From assembly GCF_900091955.1 (NCBI RefSeq), contig NZ_FMDF01000218.1, positions 121,647-185,646 on the forward strand: a stretch of DNA of 64,000 nucleotides, given 5' to 3'. The stretch's first letter is position 1. Each line of letters begins with the position of its first letter. The DNA comes from Streptomyces sp. Ncost-T10-10d. GTDB taxonomy: Bacteria > Actinomycetota > Actinomycetes > Streptomycetales > Streptomycetaceae. The notes under the pieces were generated by a model. It did not search any database and was not told where the DNA came from. It worked only from the letters and a program-made list of their open reading frames with translations. This document shows positions 1 through 7,920 of this stretch, in pieces. The translations under genes and the position numbers were made by a program.

Positions 1-169
1 AGATCATCGTCGCGATACCGATGGCGATGCCCAGGGCGGAGAGCACGACCCGCATCGGCCGGCTGCGCAGCCCCGCCGAGCCGACGTGCAGCACGTCGCG
101 GGGGCCGAGCCGGGCCGCTTTCAGCCGCCCCCGGCCGCCGGCGTCGCGGTCCGCGCGCCGCGCCCTCAC
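1..169 (-). CDS. ABC transporter permease, MacB/FtsX type (cut by window edge)
   Basis: Only the first 56 codons are inside the window. The N-terminus is basic (many Arg) and then runs into a hydrophobic helix (residues about 42-56, LSALGIAIGIATMI) after an SRPMR turn, which is how MacB/FtsX-type permeases begin. The GTG start overlaps the TGA of the upstream ATPase gene (GTGA), so the two are translationally coupled. With the ATPase and the adaptor it would form an inner-membrane efflux or envelope-stress transporter. The family assignment rests on the short N-terminus plus the operon context. Confidence 0.75.
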   Translation of the reverse strand, partial: MRARRADRDAGGRGRLKAARLGPRDVLHVGSAGLRSRPMRVVLSALGIAIGIATMI

Positions 170-948
170 TGGTCCGCTCCCGTCGCGGCGGCGGAGCGGT
201 GGTTTCCGGAGCCGTCGCGCACATCCGTGGATGGAGCGCGCATGCCTGTGGACGGATCGTGTCCGTCCACGGACGGATTGCGTACGTCCGCGACCACCTG
301 GCCGTCCCGGATGCGCACCTCGCGCGGCAGGTCCCGGGCGATCTCGGTGTCGTGCGTGATGACCGCGATGGTGGCGCCCTCCCGGTTGAGATCGCGCAGC
401 AGCTTCATCACCGCTTCCCCGGACGCCGAGTCGAGCGCCCCGGTCGGTTCGTCGGCCAGCAGCAGCGCGGGTTCCCCCACGACGGCCCGCGCGATGGCGA
501 CCCGCTGCTTCTGTCCGCCGGAGAGCTGGTGCGGCTTGTGGTCGAGGCGGTCGGCGAGCCCGACCCGCTCCAGCGCTTCGGCGGCCCTGCGGCGGCGTAC
601 GGCACGGGACAGGCCCGAGTACAGCAGGCCCTCCGCGACGTTGTCGCGGGCGCTGACGCCCGGCACCAGGTGGAACGCCTGGAAGACGAAGCCGACGTGC
701 TGGGCACGCAGCGCGGAGAGCCTGCGGTCGGAGAGCGCCGCCACGTCGTGCCCCGCGATGTGGACGGACCCGGCGGTGGGGCGGTCCAGGGTGCCGATGA
801 TGTGCAGCAGCGTGGACTTGCCGGAGCCGGACGGGCCGACGATGCCGAGGAGTTCGCCCTCCTCGACGGTGAGGTCCACCCCGCGCAGGGCGGCGACCGG
901 GCCCGGGTACTCCTTGGTGACGCCCCTGAGGCCGACGACCGTGTTCAT
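166..948 (-). CDS. ABC transporter ATP-binding protein, MacB/LolD type
   Basis: A 260-residue cytoplasmic ATPase that would power the adjacent permease. Visible motifs in order are Walker A (GPSGSGKST, about residues 38-46), the ABC signature LSGGQKQRVAIARA, Walker B with LLADEPTGALD, and the switch histidine in AVITHD. The DEPTGALD variant is typical of the MacB/LolD/FtsE branch rather than import ATPases. The last ~45 residues are an unusual tail with a repeated DGxxPSTxxR-like pattern (DGHDPSTGM, APSTDVRDG) that lies outside the ATPase fold. The start ATG overlaps the stop of the adaptor gene (ATGA), and its stop overlaps the permease start. Confidence 0.93.
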   Translation of the reverse strand: MNTVVGLRGVTKEYPGPVAALRGVDLTVEEGELLGIVGPSGSGKSTLLHIIGTLDRPTAGSVHIAGHDVAALSDRRLSALRAQHVGFVFQAFHLVPGVSARDNVAEGLLYSGLSRAVRRRRAAEALERVGLADRLDHKPHQLSGGQKQRVAIARAVVGEPALLLADEPTGALDSASGEAVMKLLRDLNREGATIAVITHDTEIARDLPREVRIRDGQVVADVRNPSVDGHDPSTGMRAPSTDVRDGSGNHRSAAATGADQ

Positions 949-2003
949 ATCTTCGGCACCCCGACCTTCATGCCCTCGCGCAGCCCGCCGCCGGACACCT
1001 CGACCCGGCCCTCGGCGAACATGCCGAGCTCGACCTTCACGTCGCGGACCCTGCCGCCCTGGACGACCTGGAGGCCGAAGCCGCCGCCGGGCAGCGCGAG
1101 CAGCGCGTTCACCGGGACGCTGAGGACGTCCTTGTGCAGCTCGCCGGTCAGGTTCACCGTGACCGGCGCCTGGTCGAAGCCGCCGACCTTGTCCGGCTTG
1201 TCGAAGGAGACGGTCAGCGTGACCTTGGGGCTGTTGTCCTGCGGGTCCTTGCCGGGCTTCGCCGTCCGGCCGACCGAGGAGACCGACCCGGCCGCGCTGC
1301 TGCCGTCCGGCAGATCCACGGTGACCTTGGTGCCCGCCTTGGCGAGCCGGCTCTCGGTGACGTCGAGCTCGAACGTCACGATGCGCTCGGAGCCGGTCGT
1401 GGTGAGGACCGGAGCGCCGGGCTGGGCCAGTTCGCCGACGGCTGCCTCGACGCTATTGATCCGGACCTCCGCCGGGGAGAAGGCGATGTCCTGCGGCCCC
1501 ACCGTTCCGGTCCGCTCGCTGTCGTGGGACTTCTGCCAGCGCTTGACGGCGGCCGCGGTCAGCTCGGTGTACTCGTCGTCCGGGGTGAAGCCGGTGTAGC
1601 CGAGTTCCGCGAGATTGCGCTCCAGCTGCTCCACGTCCCGGCCCCGGTCGCCGGGCTTCAGAGTCCGGTACATCGGTCCCGAGCCGTACATCAGCCACAC
1701 CGCCCGGCCGTCGACCTCGTACAGCCGCTCGTTCCGCTTGACGGTCGAGCCGGTGCGCGGGGTCCAGGTCGTGGTGCCCGCCGCGCCCGCGTTGACCTTG
1801 CGCTGCTTGTCGTAGCCGAGCGTGCCGTCCGCCTGGGCGCTGTCGCGCAGGTCGCGGCGCTCGACCGCGGCGGTGGCCGGGGGCAGCCCGGTGTTCCTCG
1901 GGCCGCCCGTCTCCCCGGCGGAGCCGAACTGGGTGAGAGCCAGTGACCCGGCCGCCACGGCGAGTACCGCCGCGGCGGCCACCATGACGCGCCCGCGCCT
2001 CAC
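945..2003 (-). CDS. Membrane-anchored efflux adaptor with peptidoglycan-binding domain
   Basis: This is the HlyD/MacA-like adaptor of the transporter. One N-terminal membrane anchor (VMVAAAAVLAVAAGSLAL) is followed by an extracytoplasmic region containing a PG_binding_1-like segment (LKPGDRGRDVEQLERNLAELGY) and then a beta-rich adaptor core ending in VNALLALPGGGFGLQVVQGG. The open frame extends far upstream into the lipoprotein gene, but GTG at 2003 overlaps that gene's TGA (GTGA) and is the most economical start, giving 352 residues; GTG at 2021 is an alternative. In Gram-positive bacteria such adaptors link an ABC exporter to the cell wall; the substrate is unknown. Confidence 0.85.
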   Translation of the reverse strand: MRRGRVMVAAAAVLAVAAGSLALTQFGSAGETGGPRNTGLPPATAAVERRDLRDSAQADGTLGYDKQRKVNAGAAGTTTWTPRTGSTVKRNERLYEVDGRAVWLMYGSGPMYRTLKPGDRGRDVEQLERNLAELGYTGFTPDDEYTELTAAAVKRWQKSHDSERTGTVGPQDIAFSPAEVRINSVEAAVGELAQPGAPVLTTTGSERIVTFELDVTESRLAKAGTKVTVDLPDGSSAAGSVSSVGRTAKPGKDPQDNSPKVTLTVSFDKPDKVGGFDQAPVTVNLTGELHKDVLSVPVNALLALPGGGFGLQVVQGGRVRDVKVELGMFAEGRVEVSGGGLREGMKVGVPKI

Positions 2004-2533
2004 CGCCCGGCGCTTTCGCACGCCGCGTTGGCCTTCTCGAACTTCTTCATGTCCTTCTGCTGCACCGACGGCGCCTGTGCCATCCCGCCGTCGAACTTCG
2101 GGTCGGGCATGTCGATGCCGTTCTTGCGCATGCACCGGGCGAAGGCGAGCATCTTGTCCTTCTGGGCCTGGGTGATCTCCTTGGCCCCGCCGCCGACCGC
2201 CTTGTCCTGGCAGGCCTTGAACGCCTTCTCCATCTCTGTCTTGCTCTTGCCGCCGCCCTTGATGGTTATTCCGCGGCTGTCCTCGCCCGGCTTCGGCTCC
2301 GGGATGTCCAGGCCCTGCTCCCGCAGGCACTTGCGGTGCTCCAGGGCCTGGTCCTCGTTCGTCTTCTTGGTGCCCGAAGCGGATCCGCCGCTCTTGGTTC
2401 CGCTTCCGCTTCCGCCGCCGTCGCCCGAGCAGGCGGTGGCCGACAGGACGACGGCGGCGGCGATCAGGCAGGCGGCGACGACGCCGCGGCTTTGTGTGCG
2501 GGAGGTGGTCCGGCGGGAAATGGTCGGGTTCAT
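2000..2533 (-). CDS. Small secreted lipoprotein, function unknown
   Basis: A 177-residue protein with an n-region rich in Arg, a hydrophobic stretch (GVVAACLIAAAVVLSATAC) and a lipobox ending at the Cys of SATAC, then a Gly/Ser linker. The mature part is charged and carries three spaced Cys motifs (RKCLREQGLDIPEP, KACQDKA, ARCMRKNGIDMPDP); the two repeated C-x-R-x-x-G-[LI]-D-[IM]-P units suggest an internal duplication. It is the first gene of the transporter operon and diverges from the two-component system. It may be a sensor, a substrate handler or an accessory subunit of the exporter; I recognise no named family. Confidence 0.8.
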   Translation of the reverse strand: MNPTISRRTTSRTQSRGVVAACLIAAAVVLSATACSGDGGGSGSGTKSGGSASGTKKTNEDQALEHRKCLREQGLDIPEPKPGEDSRGITIKGGGKSKTEMEKAFKACQDKAVGGGAKEITQAQKDKMLAFARCMRKNGIDMPDPKFDGGMAQAPSVQQKDMKKFEKANAACESAGR

Positions 2534-2660
2534 GAGGGCTCCTCGTCCGTTGCTGACAGGCCAGGTATGAACGGCTTGAGCGTGCGTGAGGACCCGGTTT
2601 CGTTTCTCTCAGCCCGGATGCTTACACCGACGAAACATCGCTTTGGGTTACACAGGACTC

Positions 2661-3425
2661 ATGCGTGTGCTGGTGGTGGAGGACGAGGAATTCCTGGCAG
2701 GGATGATCGCCGAGGGGCTGCGCCGCGACGCCGTCGCGGTGGACATCGCCCCCGACGGCCGGGCGGCGCTGGACCGGCTTCGGTTCGGCGCGTACGACGT
2801 GATGATCCTCGACCGCGATCTGCCGGGGCTGCACGGCGACGAGGTGTGCCGGCGGGTCGTCGGCATGCGCCTGCTGACCCGGATCCTGATGCTCACCGCG
2901 TCCGGGACGGTACGGGACCGGGTGGCCGGCCTCGGGCTCGGCGCCGACGACTACCTGACCAAGCCGTTCGCGTACGACGAACTCCTCGCCCGGGTCCTGG
3001 CGCTCGGCCGCCGTGCCCGCCCCGCTCTCCCGCCGGTCCTTGAGCGGGCCGGGCTGACGCTCGACACCGCACGCCGCCAGGTCTGCCGCGACGGCCGCTA
3101 CCTCTCGCTCTCCCGCAAGGAGTTCGCCGTGCTGGAGACCCTGCTGCGGGCCGAGGGCGCGGTCGTCAGCGGCGACGACCTGATCGAGGAGGTGTGGGAG
3201 GAGGACACCAGCTACCGCACCAACGCGGTCCGGGTCACCCTGTCCAAGCTCCGCGCCAAACTGGGCGCGCCCCCGGTGATCGAGACGGTCCCGGGGGCCG
3301 GCTACCGCATCGGGGACGGCCTCGCCGACGGGCCGGGGGACCACGGCCCCGCGACCGGACCGGTGAACGGGCCGGCGGACCAGCCGGACGACGGCTCCGC
3401 GAACCGGCCGGGGGAGAGCCGGTGA
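2661..3425 (+). CDS. OmpR/PhoB-family response regulator
   Basis: A 254-residue DNA-binding response regulator. The receiver domain (about 1-115) has the acidic pair E7-D8, the phospho-acceptor Asp51 in MILDRDLPG, and the conserved Lys in YLTKPFAYDEL. The C-terminal winged helix (about 125-222) shows the LSRKEFAVLETLLRAEG and NAVRVTLSKLRAKL segments of the Trans_reg_C family. A Pro/Gly/Asp-rich tail of about 30 residues follows. I chose ATG 2661 because the receiver fold begins there (MRVLVVEDEE). It overlaps the downstream kinase by GTGA and diverges from the efflux operon, which is its likely target. Confidence 0.94.
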   Translation: MRVLVVEDEEFLAGMIAEGLRRDAVAVDIAPDGRAALDRLRFGAYDVMILDRDLPGLHGDEVCRRVVGMRLLTRILMLTASGTVRDRVAGLGLGADDYLTKPFAYDELLARVLALGRRARPALPPVLERAGLTLDTARRQVCRDGRYLSLSRKEFAVLETLLRAEGAVVSGDDLIEEVWEEDTSYRTNAVRVTLSKLRAKLGAPPVIETVPGAGYRIGDGLADGPGDHGPATGPVNGPADQPDDGSANRPGESR

Positions 3426-4607
3426 GGAGCGAGCGCGCCCGGCTCACCGCGCTGTACGGCGGGCTGCTGGTGCTGGCCGGCGCCCTGCTGATGGGGCTGG
3501 TCTACCTGCTGGTCAGCGAGCGCCTCTATGCCAGTGTGCTGACCGCGGTGGCCCCGGCGGTCCCCGACGGGGCCACCGCCTCCGCCGTCCGGTCGGGCGT
3601 GGCCTCCACGCCCGAGCCGCCGTCGTCGGACTGGGCGCAGACCGTGGTCATGGAACCCGGGCAGTACGCGGTGGCGAAGAGGGTCACCACCGCGGCCGGG
3701 GACGCCGCGCTCAACCAGCTGCTGACGGTCTCCGGGGTCTCCCTCGCCGTCTACTCGGCGCTCTCCGTCGCGCTCGCCTGGTGGATGGCGGGCCGGGTGC
3801 TGCGGCCGGTCGGCGTCATCACCGCCCGCGCCCGCCGGCTCTCCGGCAGCAACCTGCACGAACGCCTCGCGCTGAAGGCCCCGCCCGGCGAGCTCAAGGA
3901 ACTGGCCGACACCTTCGACGGGATGCTCGACCGGATCGAGGAGCTGGTCGCCGCCCGGCAGCGGTTCGCCGCCAACGCCGCCCACGAGCTGCGCACCCCG
4001 CTCGCCGTGCAGCGGGCCGCAGCCGAGATCGGCCTCGCCGACGACCCGCCGCCCGAGAAGGTCGCCTGGATCCGGGACAAGCTCATCGACACCGCCGCCG
4101 GCAGCGAGCAGCTCATCGAGGGACTGCTGCTCCTCGCGGTCTGTGACGAGGGCCTGCGACGGCGCGAGCGGGTCGGCCTCGACGCGACCGCGGCCACGGT
4201 GACCGAGGCGCTGGAGGCGGAGGCGAAGGCGCGGTCCATCACCGTCGAGGCGGAGGCCCGGCCGGTGTCGGTCGAGGGCGACCCGGTCCTGCTGGACCAC
4301 CTCGTGCACAACCTGGTCGCCAACGCGCTGCGCCACAACCACCCCGGCGGGTCGGTACAGGTCCGGGTGGGGCCGGGCGGTCTGGAGGTCGCCAACACCG
4401 GGCCGGTGGTGGACCCGGCGACCGTGCCGCTGCTGTTCGAGCCGTTCCGCCGGGCGCAGGCCCGCCGCCACGCTCCCGGCGAGGGGGCCGGTCTGGGGGC
4501 TCTCCATCGTGGCGTCGATCGCGAGGGCGCACGGCGGCGAGGCGAGCGCGACGGCGAACCCGGGCGGCGGACTGACGGTCCGGGTCGTGCTGCCGACGTG
4601 CCCGTAG
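3422..4607 (+). pseudogene. Sensor histidine kinase, frameshifted in the ATP-binding domain
   Basis: Partner kinase of the preceding regulator. It has two membrane helices (about residues 13-33 and 95-125), an extracytoplasmic loop between them, a HAMP segment, a phosphorylation site HELRTPL (His188), and an N-box HNLVANALRHN. In the G2 box the expected GLGLSIVASIARAHGG reading is broken: after GLG at 4491-4499 a run of five G puts the rest in the wrong frame. Removing one G restores the reading and ends at TAG 4605-4607, giving 394 residues. As written, the frame runs to 4672 and overlaps the next gene. This is either a true loss-of-function mutation or a homopolymer sequencing error. Confidence 0.85.
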
Positions 4608-4631
4608 CGGGCGGCCGGCGGCCCGGCGTGA

Positions 4632-5387
4632 TCAGCGGCGGTAGAAGATCCGGTCCCGGTACTCCGTCATGACGCGCCCGTTCCACTCGTGACCGCCGTC
4701 GACGTTCCCGGAACGTAGCATCGGCGGCTCGATCCCCCGTGCCACGAGCTGCTCCGCGGCGGCGGCCATCATCGCCTGCATCACCGCACTGGTGACCACC
4801 GTCGACGCGGGCGCGAACGGAGCCTCGATGCCCTCGACGGTCAGTTCCGCGTCGCCGATGGAGATCTTGCTGTCGAGCACGATGTCGCAGTGGTCCCGCA
4901 GGAAGCCGCCCGAGCCGTGCCGGGACCGGGTGCCGTCCGCGTACGCCACCGAAGTGACGCCGATGACTTTCAAGCCGAGCGCCCGCGCGTTCATCGCCAT
5001 TTCCACGGGGAGCGCGTTGCGCCCGGAGAGCGAGATGATCACGAGGACGTCGCCCGCCTCGGCGGGGCTGGAGTCGAGCACCGCTCCCGCCAGCCCGTCG
5101 ACCCGTTCCAGCGCCGAGCCCAGGGTCGCCGGCATGACGTCGACCCCGACCGTCCCCGGCACGGCCAGCAGGTTCATCAGGGCGAGTCCGCCCGCCCGGT
5201 AGACGACATCCTGCGCGGCGAGCGAGGAGTGCCCGGCGCCGAAGGCGAAGAGCCGGCCGCCCGCGGCGACGGTGTCGGCGATCGCGGCACCGGCGGCCGC
5301 GATGTTGCCGGACTCCTCGTCGCGTACGCGCTCCAGCAGGCCGATCGCTGCATCGAAGAACTGACCGGCCAGCTTGCTGTCGCTCAT
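4632..5387 (-). CDS. UPF0309 SIS-domain protein
   Basis: A 251-residue cytosolic SIS (sugar isomerase) protein, the length and composition expected for the UPF0309 family, probably acting on or sensing a phosphosugar. The first part of the fold shows FAFGAGHSSLAAQDVVYRAGG (phosphosugar-binding Gly/Ser loop) and the second VLVIISLSGRNALPVEMA. It is encoded divergently from dmdR1; the shared 218-bp intergenic region contains a DasR-type site about 64 bp upstream of this start. That context links it to aminosugar metabolism, but the substrate is not established. Confidence 0.9.
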   Translation of the reverse strand: MSDSKLAGQFFDAAIGLLERVRDEESGNIAAAGAAIADTVAAGGRLFAFGAGHSSLAAQDVVYRAGGLALMNLLAVPGTVGVDVMPATLGSALERVDGLAGAVLDSSPAEAGDVLVIISLSGRNALPVEMAMNARALGLKVIGVTSVAYADGTRSRHGSGGFLRDHCDIVLDSKISIGDAELTVEGIEAPFAPASTVVTSAVMQAMMAAAAEQLVARGIEPPMLRSGNVDGGHEWNGRVMTEYRDRIFYRR

Positions 5388-5449
5388 CGAGGAGGCCCTT
5401 TCCGGCGGGGAGAATGGTCCGTGGGGTGTCCGTGCCGCGGATCACGTTG

Positions 5450-5466
5450 CGGTCTGGACCAGTGGC
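5450..5466. promoter_or_regulatory. Putative dre site (DasR operator)
   Basis: GGTCTGGACCAGTGG at 5451-5465. Its complement reads ACTGGTCCAGACC, matching 12 of 16 positions of the published dre consensus ACTGGTCTAGACCAGT for the GntR regulator DasR. It lies between the SIS gene and dmdR1. Direct repression of dmdR1 by DasR has been reported in S. coelicolor, which supports the call. Binding here is inferred. Confidence 0.55.
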
Positions 5467-5605
5467 CTGTCAATAGCGCCCACGCTGCTCCGCCGCCCAG
5501 CGTTCGGTCGGCACGGCACGGTTGTCAGCGGTATGCGTCAGAATTGGGTCAGGGCCAGCGCGCAGCGCTTACGACGTTTTCATGTCACAGCATCGAGGGG
5601 CACGA

Positions 5606-6298
5606 ATGTCCGGACTGATCGACACCACGGAGATGTATCTCCGCACCATCCTCGAACTCGAAGAGGAAGGTGTGGTCCCCATGCGCGCCCGGATTGCGGA
5701 GCGGCTGGACCAGAGCGGCCCGACGGTCAGCCAGACCGTGGCGCGCATGGAGCGCGACGGCCTGGTGCAGGTCGCGGGCGACCGCCACCTGGAGCTGACC
5801 GACGAGGGGCGCCGCCTCGCGACCCGCGTCATGCGCAAGCACCGGCTCGCCGAGTGCCTGCTCGTCGACGTGATCGGCCTGGAGTGGGAGCAGGTCCACG
5901 CCGAGGCATGCCGCTGGGAGCATGTGATGAGCGAGGCCGTGGAGCGGCGGGTGCTGGAGCTGCTGCGCCACCCGACGGAGTCCCCGTACGGGAATCCGAT
6001 CCCGGGCCTGGAGGAGCTGGGCGAGAAGGCCGAGGCCGACCCGTTCCTCGACGAGGGCATGGTGAGCCTGTCGGAGCTCGACCCGGGTGCCGAGGGCAAG
6101 ACGGTGGTCGTGCGCCGGATCGGTGAGCCGATCCAGACGGACGCCCAGTTGATGTACACGCTGCGGCGGGCGGGTGTTCAGCCCGGTTCCGTGGTCAGCG
6201 TGACCCAGTCGCCCGGCGGGGTACTGGTCGGCAGCAGCGGCGAGGCGGCGGAGCTGGACGCCGAGATCGCCTCGCATGTGTTCGTGGCCAAGCGCTGA
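5606..6298 (+). CDS. dmdR1: Iron-dependent repressor DmdR1 (DtxR/IdeR family)
   Basis: A 230-residue DtxR-family regulator that, with Fe2+, represses siderophore biosynthesis and uptake genes in Streptomyces. The N-terminal helix-turn-helix is TTEMYLRTILELEEEGVVPMRARIAERLDQSGPTV... The dimerisation/metal domain shows the diagnostic HRLAECLLVDVIGLEW and EACRWEHVMSEAVERR with metal-ligand Cys/Glu/His. A C-terminal SH3-like domain ends the protein. ATG 5606 has a GAGGGG ribosome-binding site; an in-frame upstream extension to 5522 is not needed. The neighbour SIS gene is the same as in S. coelicolor. A long open frame lies antisense to it (see findings). Confidence 0.95.
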   Translation: MSGLIDTTEMYLRTILELEEEGVVPMRARIAERLDQSGPTVSQTVARMERDGLVQVAGDRHLELTDEGRRLATRVMRKHRLAECLLVDVIGLEWEQVHAEACRWEHVMSEAVERRVLELLRHPTESPYGNPIPGLEELGEKAEADPFLDEGMVSLSELDPGAEGKTVVVRRIGEPIQTDAQLMYTLRRAGVQPGSVVSVTQSPGGVLVGSSGEAAELDAEIASHVFVAKR

Positions 6299-6916
6299 CG
6301 GGTGCCGCGACGGGCACCGTTGACAGGGCGCCGCCGACCGAGTGCCGCAGGGCGCTGAAGCGTGGCGTCCGCTTTCCGTTTTTCCGCCGGGAATTGCAGC
6401 GCCCGGACGGATCCCGTGCCAGGCTGTGGCTGAGGCATACCTGAGAGTGTCGGCCATCTGGTCGCGCGGCCGGGGAGGGAGCAGGCGCATGCACCCGTCG
6501 TACTGGCATGTCCAGCCTGTCCGGCCCGCGCACCGAGAGGTCGCTGCCGCGGTCCCGGCCGCCCGCGATCCGCGCCCGGCCGCCCATGAAGCCCATGCCG
6601 CCGCCCGCGGTACCCATCCCGCCGCCCGCGAAGGTGTTGTGGCGCCAGCCGCTCCCCGAACGACCGCTCCCCGAACAGCAGAGGGCCCCGGCGCCTTGCG
6701 GCGCCGGGGCCTGTCCTCCCCTGTTTCGACCCGGAGCCCCGAGCTCTCGAGGTCGATCCCCACGAGCCCTCATCCCCGAGTGGCCCGCCTCCCGGAGAAG
6801 ATCTCCCCTCCGGGAGCGCCGTCAATCCTTGAAACCGGTCACTCGAACGAGGGGTGTTGGGTGCCGGAACCCGGTTTTCGAATAAAGGTTCGATAGTCTG
6901 GCGTGACGCGACCACA
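6299..6916. other. Intergenic region with no supported gene
   Basis: About 620 bp between dmdR1 and the hydrolase gene. Several overlapping frames are open on both strands, but all are Arg/Pro/Ala-rich and none has a convincing start or domain. The only structured element I can support is the hairpin at 6684-6711. Confidence 0.5.
6684..6711. terminator. Strong GC hairpin
   Basis: Perfect 12-bp arms (GGCCCCGGCGCC at 6684-6695, its complement at 6700-6711) around a TTGC loop. There is no T-run on either side. It sits about 390 bp downstream of dmdR1 and could stop its transcript or stabilise an RNA end. Confidence 0.5.
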
Positions 6917-6949
6917 CGGTGATCGAGCGGTGATCAAGCGGTGATCGAG
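6917..6949 (+). repeat. Three tandem copies of an 11-bp repeat
   Basis: CGGTGATCGAG, CGGTGATCAAG and CGGTGATCGAG lie head to tail, differing at one base, and end about 24 bp before the hydrolase ATG. The 11-bp period is close to one helical turn, so the copies would face the same side of DNA. This could be an operator or a slippage product. Confidence 0.7.
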
Positions 6950-6973
6950 GACCAGAAGGGGGTGCCAGAACAT

Positions 6974-7867
6974 ATGGTGCGGCGCATCGATGTGACCGGG
7001 ACCGACGGCGTACGCCTCGCGGCCTGGGAGTTCGCCGACCCGCCCAAAGGGCGCACGGAGGGCGAACGCGCCCCCGGGGTCTTATTGCTCCACGGTTTGA
7101 TGGGCCGGGCCTCCCACTGGGCCTCGACCACCCGCTGGCTCGCCGAGCGGCACCGCGCCGTCGGCCTCGACCAGCGAGGGCACGGCCGCAGCGAGAAGCC
7201 GGCCGAAGGCCCGTACACCCGTGAGGCGTACGTCGCCGACGCCGAGGCGGCGATCGAACAGCTCGGCCTCGCCCCCGTCACCCTCGTCGGGCATGCGATG
7301 GGAGCGCTCACCGCCTGGCAGCTCGCCGCGAAGCGCCCCGATCTCGTCCGGGCCCTGGTCATCTGCGACATGCGGGCCTCCGCGCTCGGGGCGGCCTCGC
7401 AGCGGGAGTGGGAGGACTGGTTCAAGTCCTGGCCGGTGCCGTTCGCGACGCTCTCCGACGTGCGGAAGTGGTTCGGCGAGGACGACCCCTGGGTGGAGCG
7501 GCCCAGCCCCGCCCGCGGCGAGTTCTTCGCCGAGGTGATGGCCGAGCGGGCCGACGGCTGGCGCCCCGTCTTCTCCCGTCGCCAGATGCTCCAGTCCCGC
7601 GCGACGTGGGTGTTCGACGCGCACTGGGAGGAGCTGGCGCAGGTCCGGTGCCCGGCCCTGGTGCTTCGCGGCCTCGACGGCGAGCTGGGCCGGGCGGAGG
7701 CCCAGGAGATGGTCCGCGTACTGCCGCGCGGACAGTACGCGGAGGTGGCCGACGCCGGCCATCTCGTCCACTACGACCAGCCGGAGGGCTGGCGAGCGGC
7801 GGTCGAACCCTTCCTGGAGCAGTTCGCCGAGGACCCCCAGGCCGACCGCGAGCCCGTCTCTTCTTGA
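6974..7867 (+). CDS. Alpha/beta-hydrolase-fold protein lacking the Ser nucleophile
   Basis: A 297-residue single-domain alpha/beta-hydrolase. The oxyanion-hole segment LLLHGLMGRASHW, the acid region LRGLDGELG and the terminal His loop DAGHLVHYDQP are present. The nucleophile elbow, normally GHSMGG, reads GHAMGA (codons GGG CAT GCG ATG GGA GCG at about 7290-7307), so the serine is Ala. It is therefore probably not a conventional hydrolase, unless another residue serves. ATG 6974 is preferred (AGAAGGGGG upstream); GTG at 6941 and 6962 are in-frame alternatives. Confidence 0.88.
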   Translation: MVRRIDVTGTDGVRLAAWEFADPPKGRTEGERAPGVLLLHGLMGRASHWASTTRWLAERHRAVGLDQRGHGRSEKPAEGPYTREAYVADAEAAIEQLGLAPVTLVGHAMGALTAWQLAAKRPDLVRALVICDMRASALGAASQREWEDWFKSWPVPFATLSDVRKWFGEDDPWVERPSPARGEFFAEVMAERADGWRPVFSRRQMLQSRATWVFDAHWEELAQVRCPALVLRGLDGELGRAEAQEMVRVLPRGQYAEVADAGHLVHYDQPEGWRAAVEPFLEQFAEDPQADREPVSS

Positions 7868-7920
7868 GATCGGCCGAGAGATCGGCCGGCAAAGAGAGAC
7901 AGGCTCTGCGGAGAAAGCTC

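Noticed and set aside
3194..3421. Upstream extension of the kinase frame
   Set aside because: It overlaps the response regulator domain out of frame; the GTGA overlap at 3422 gives a normal kinase N-terminus.
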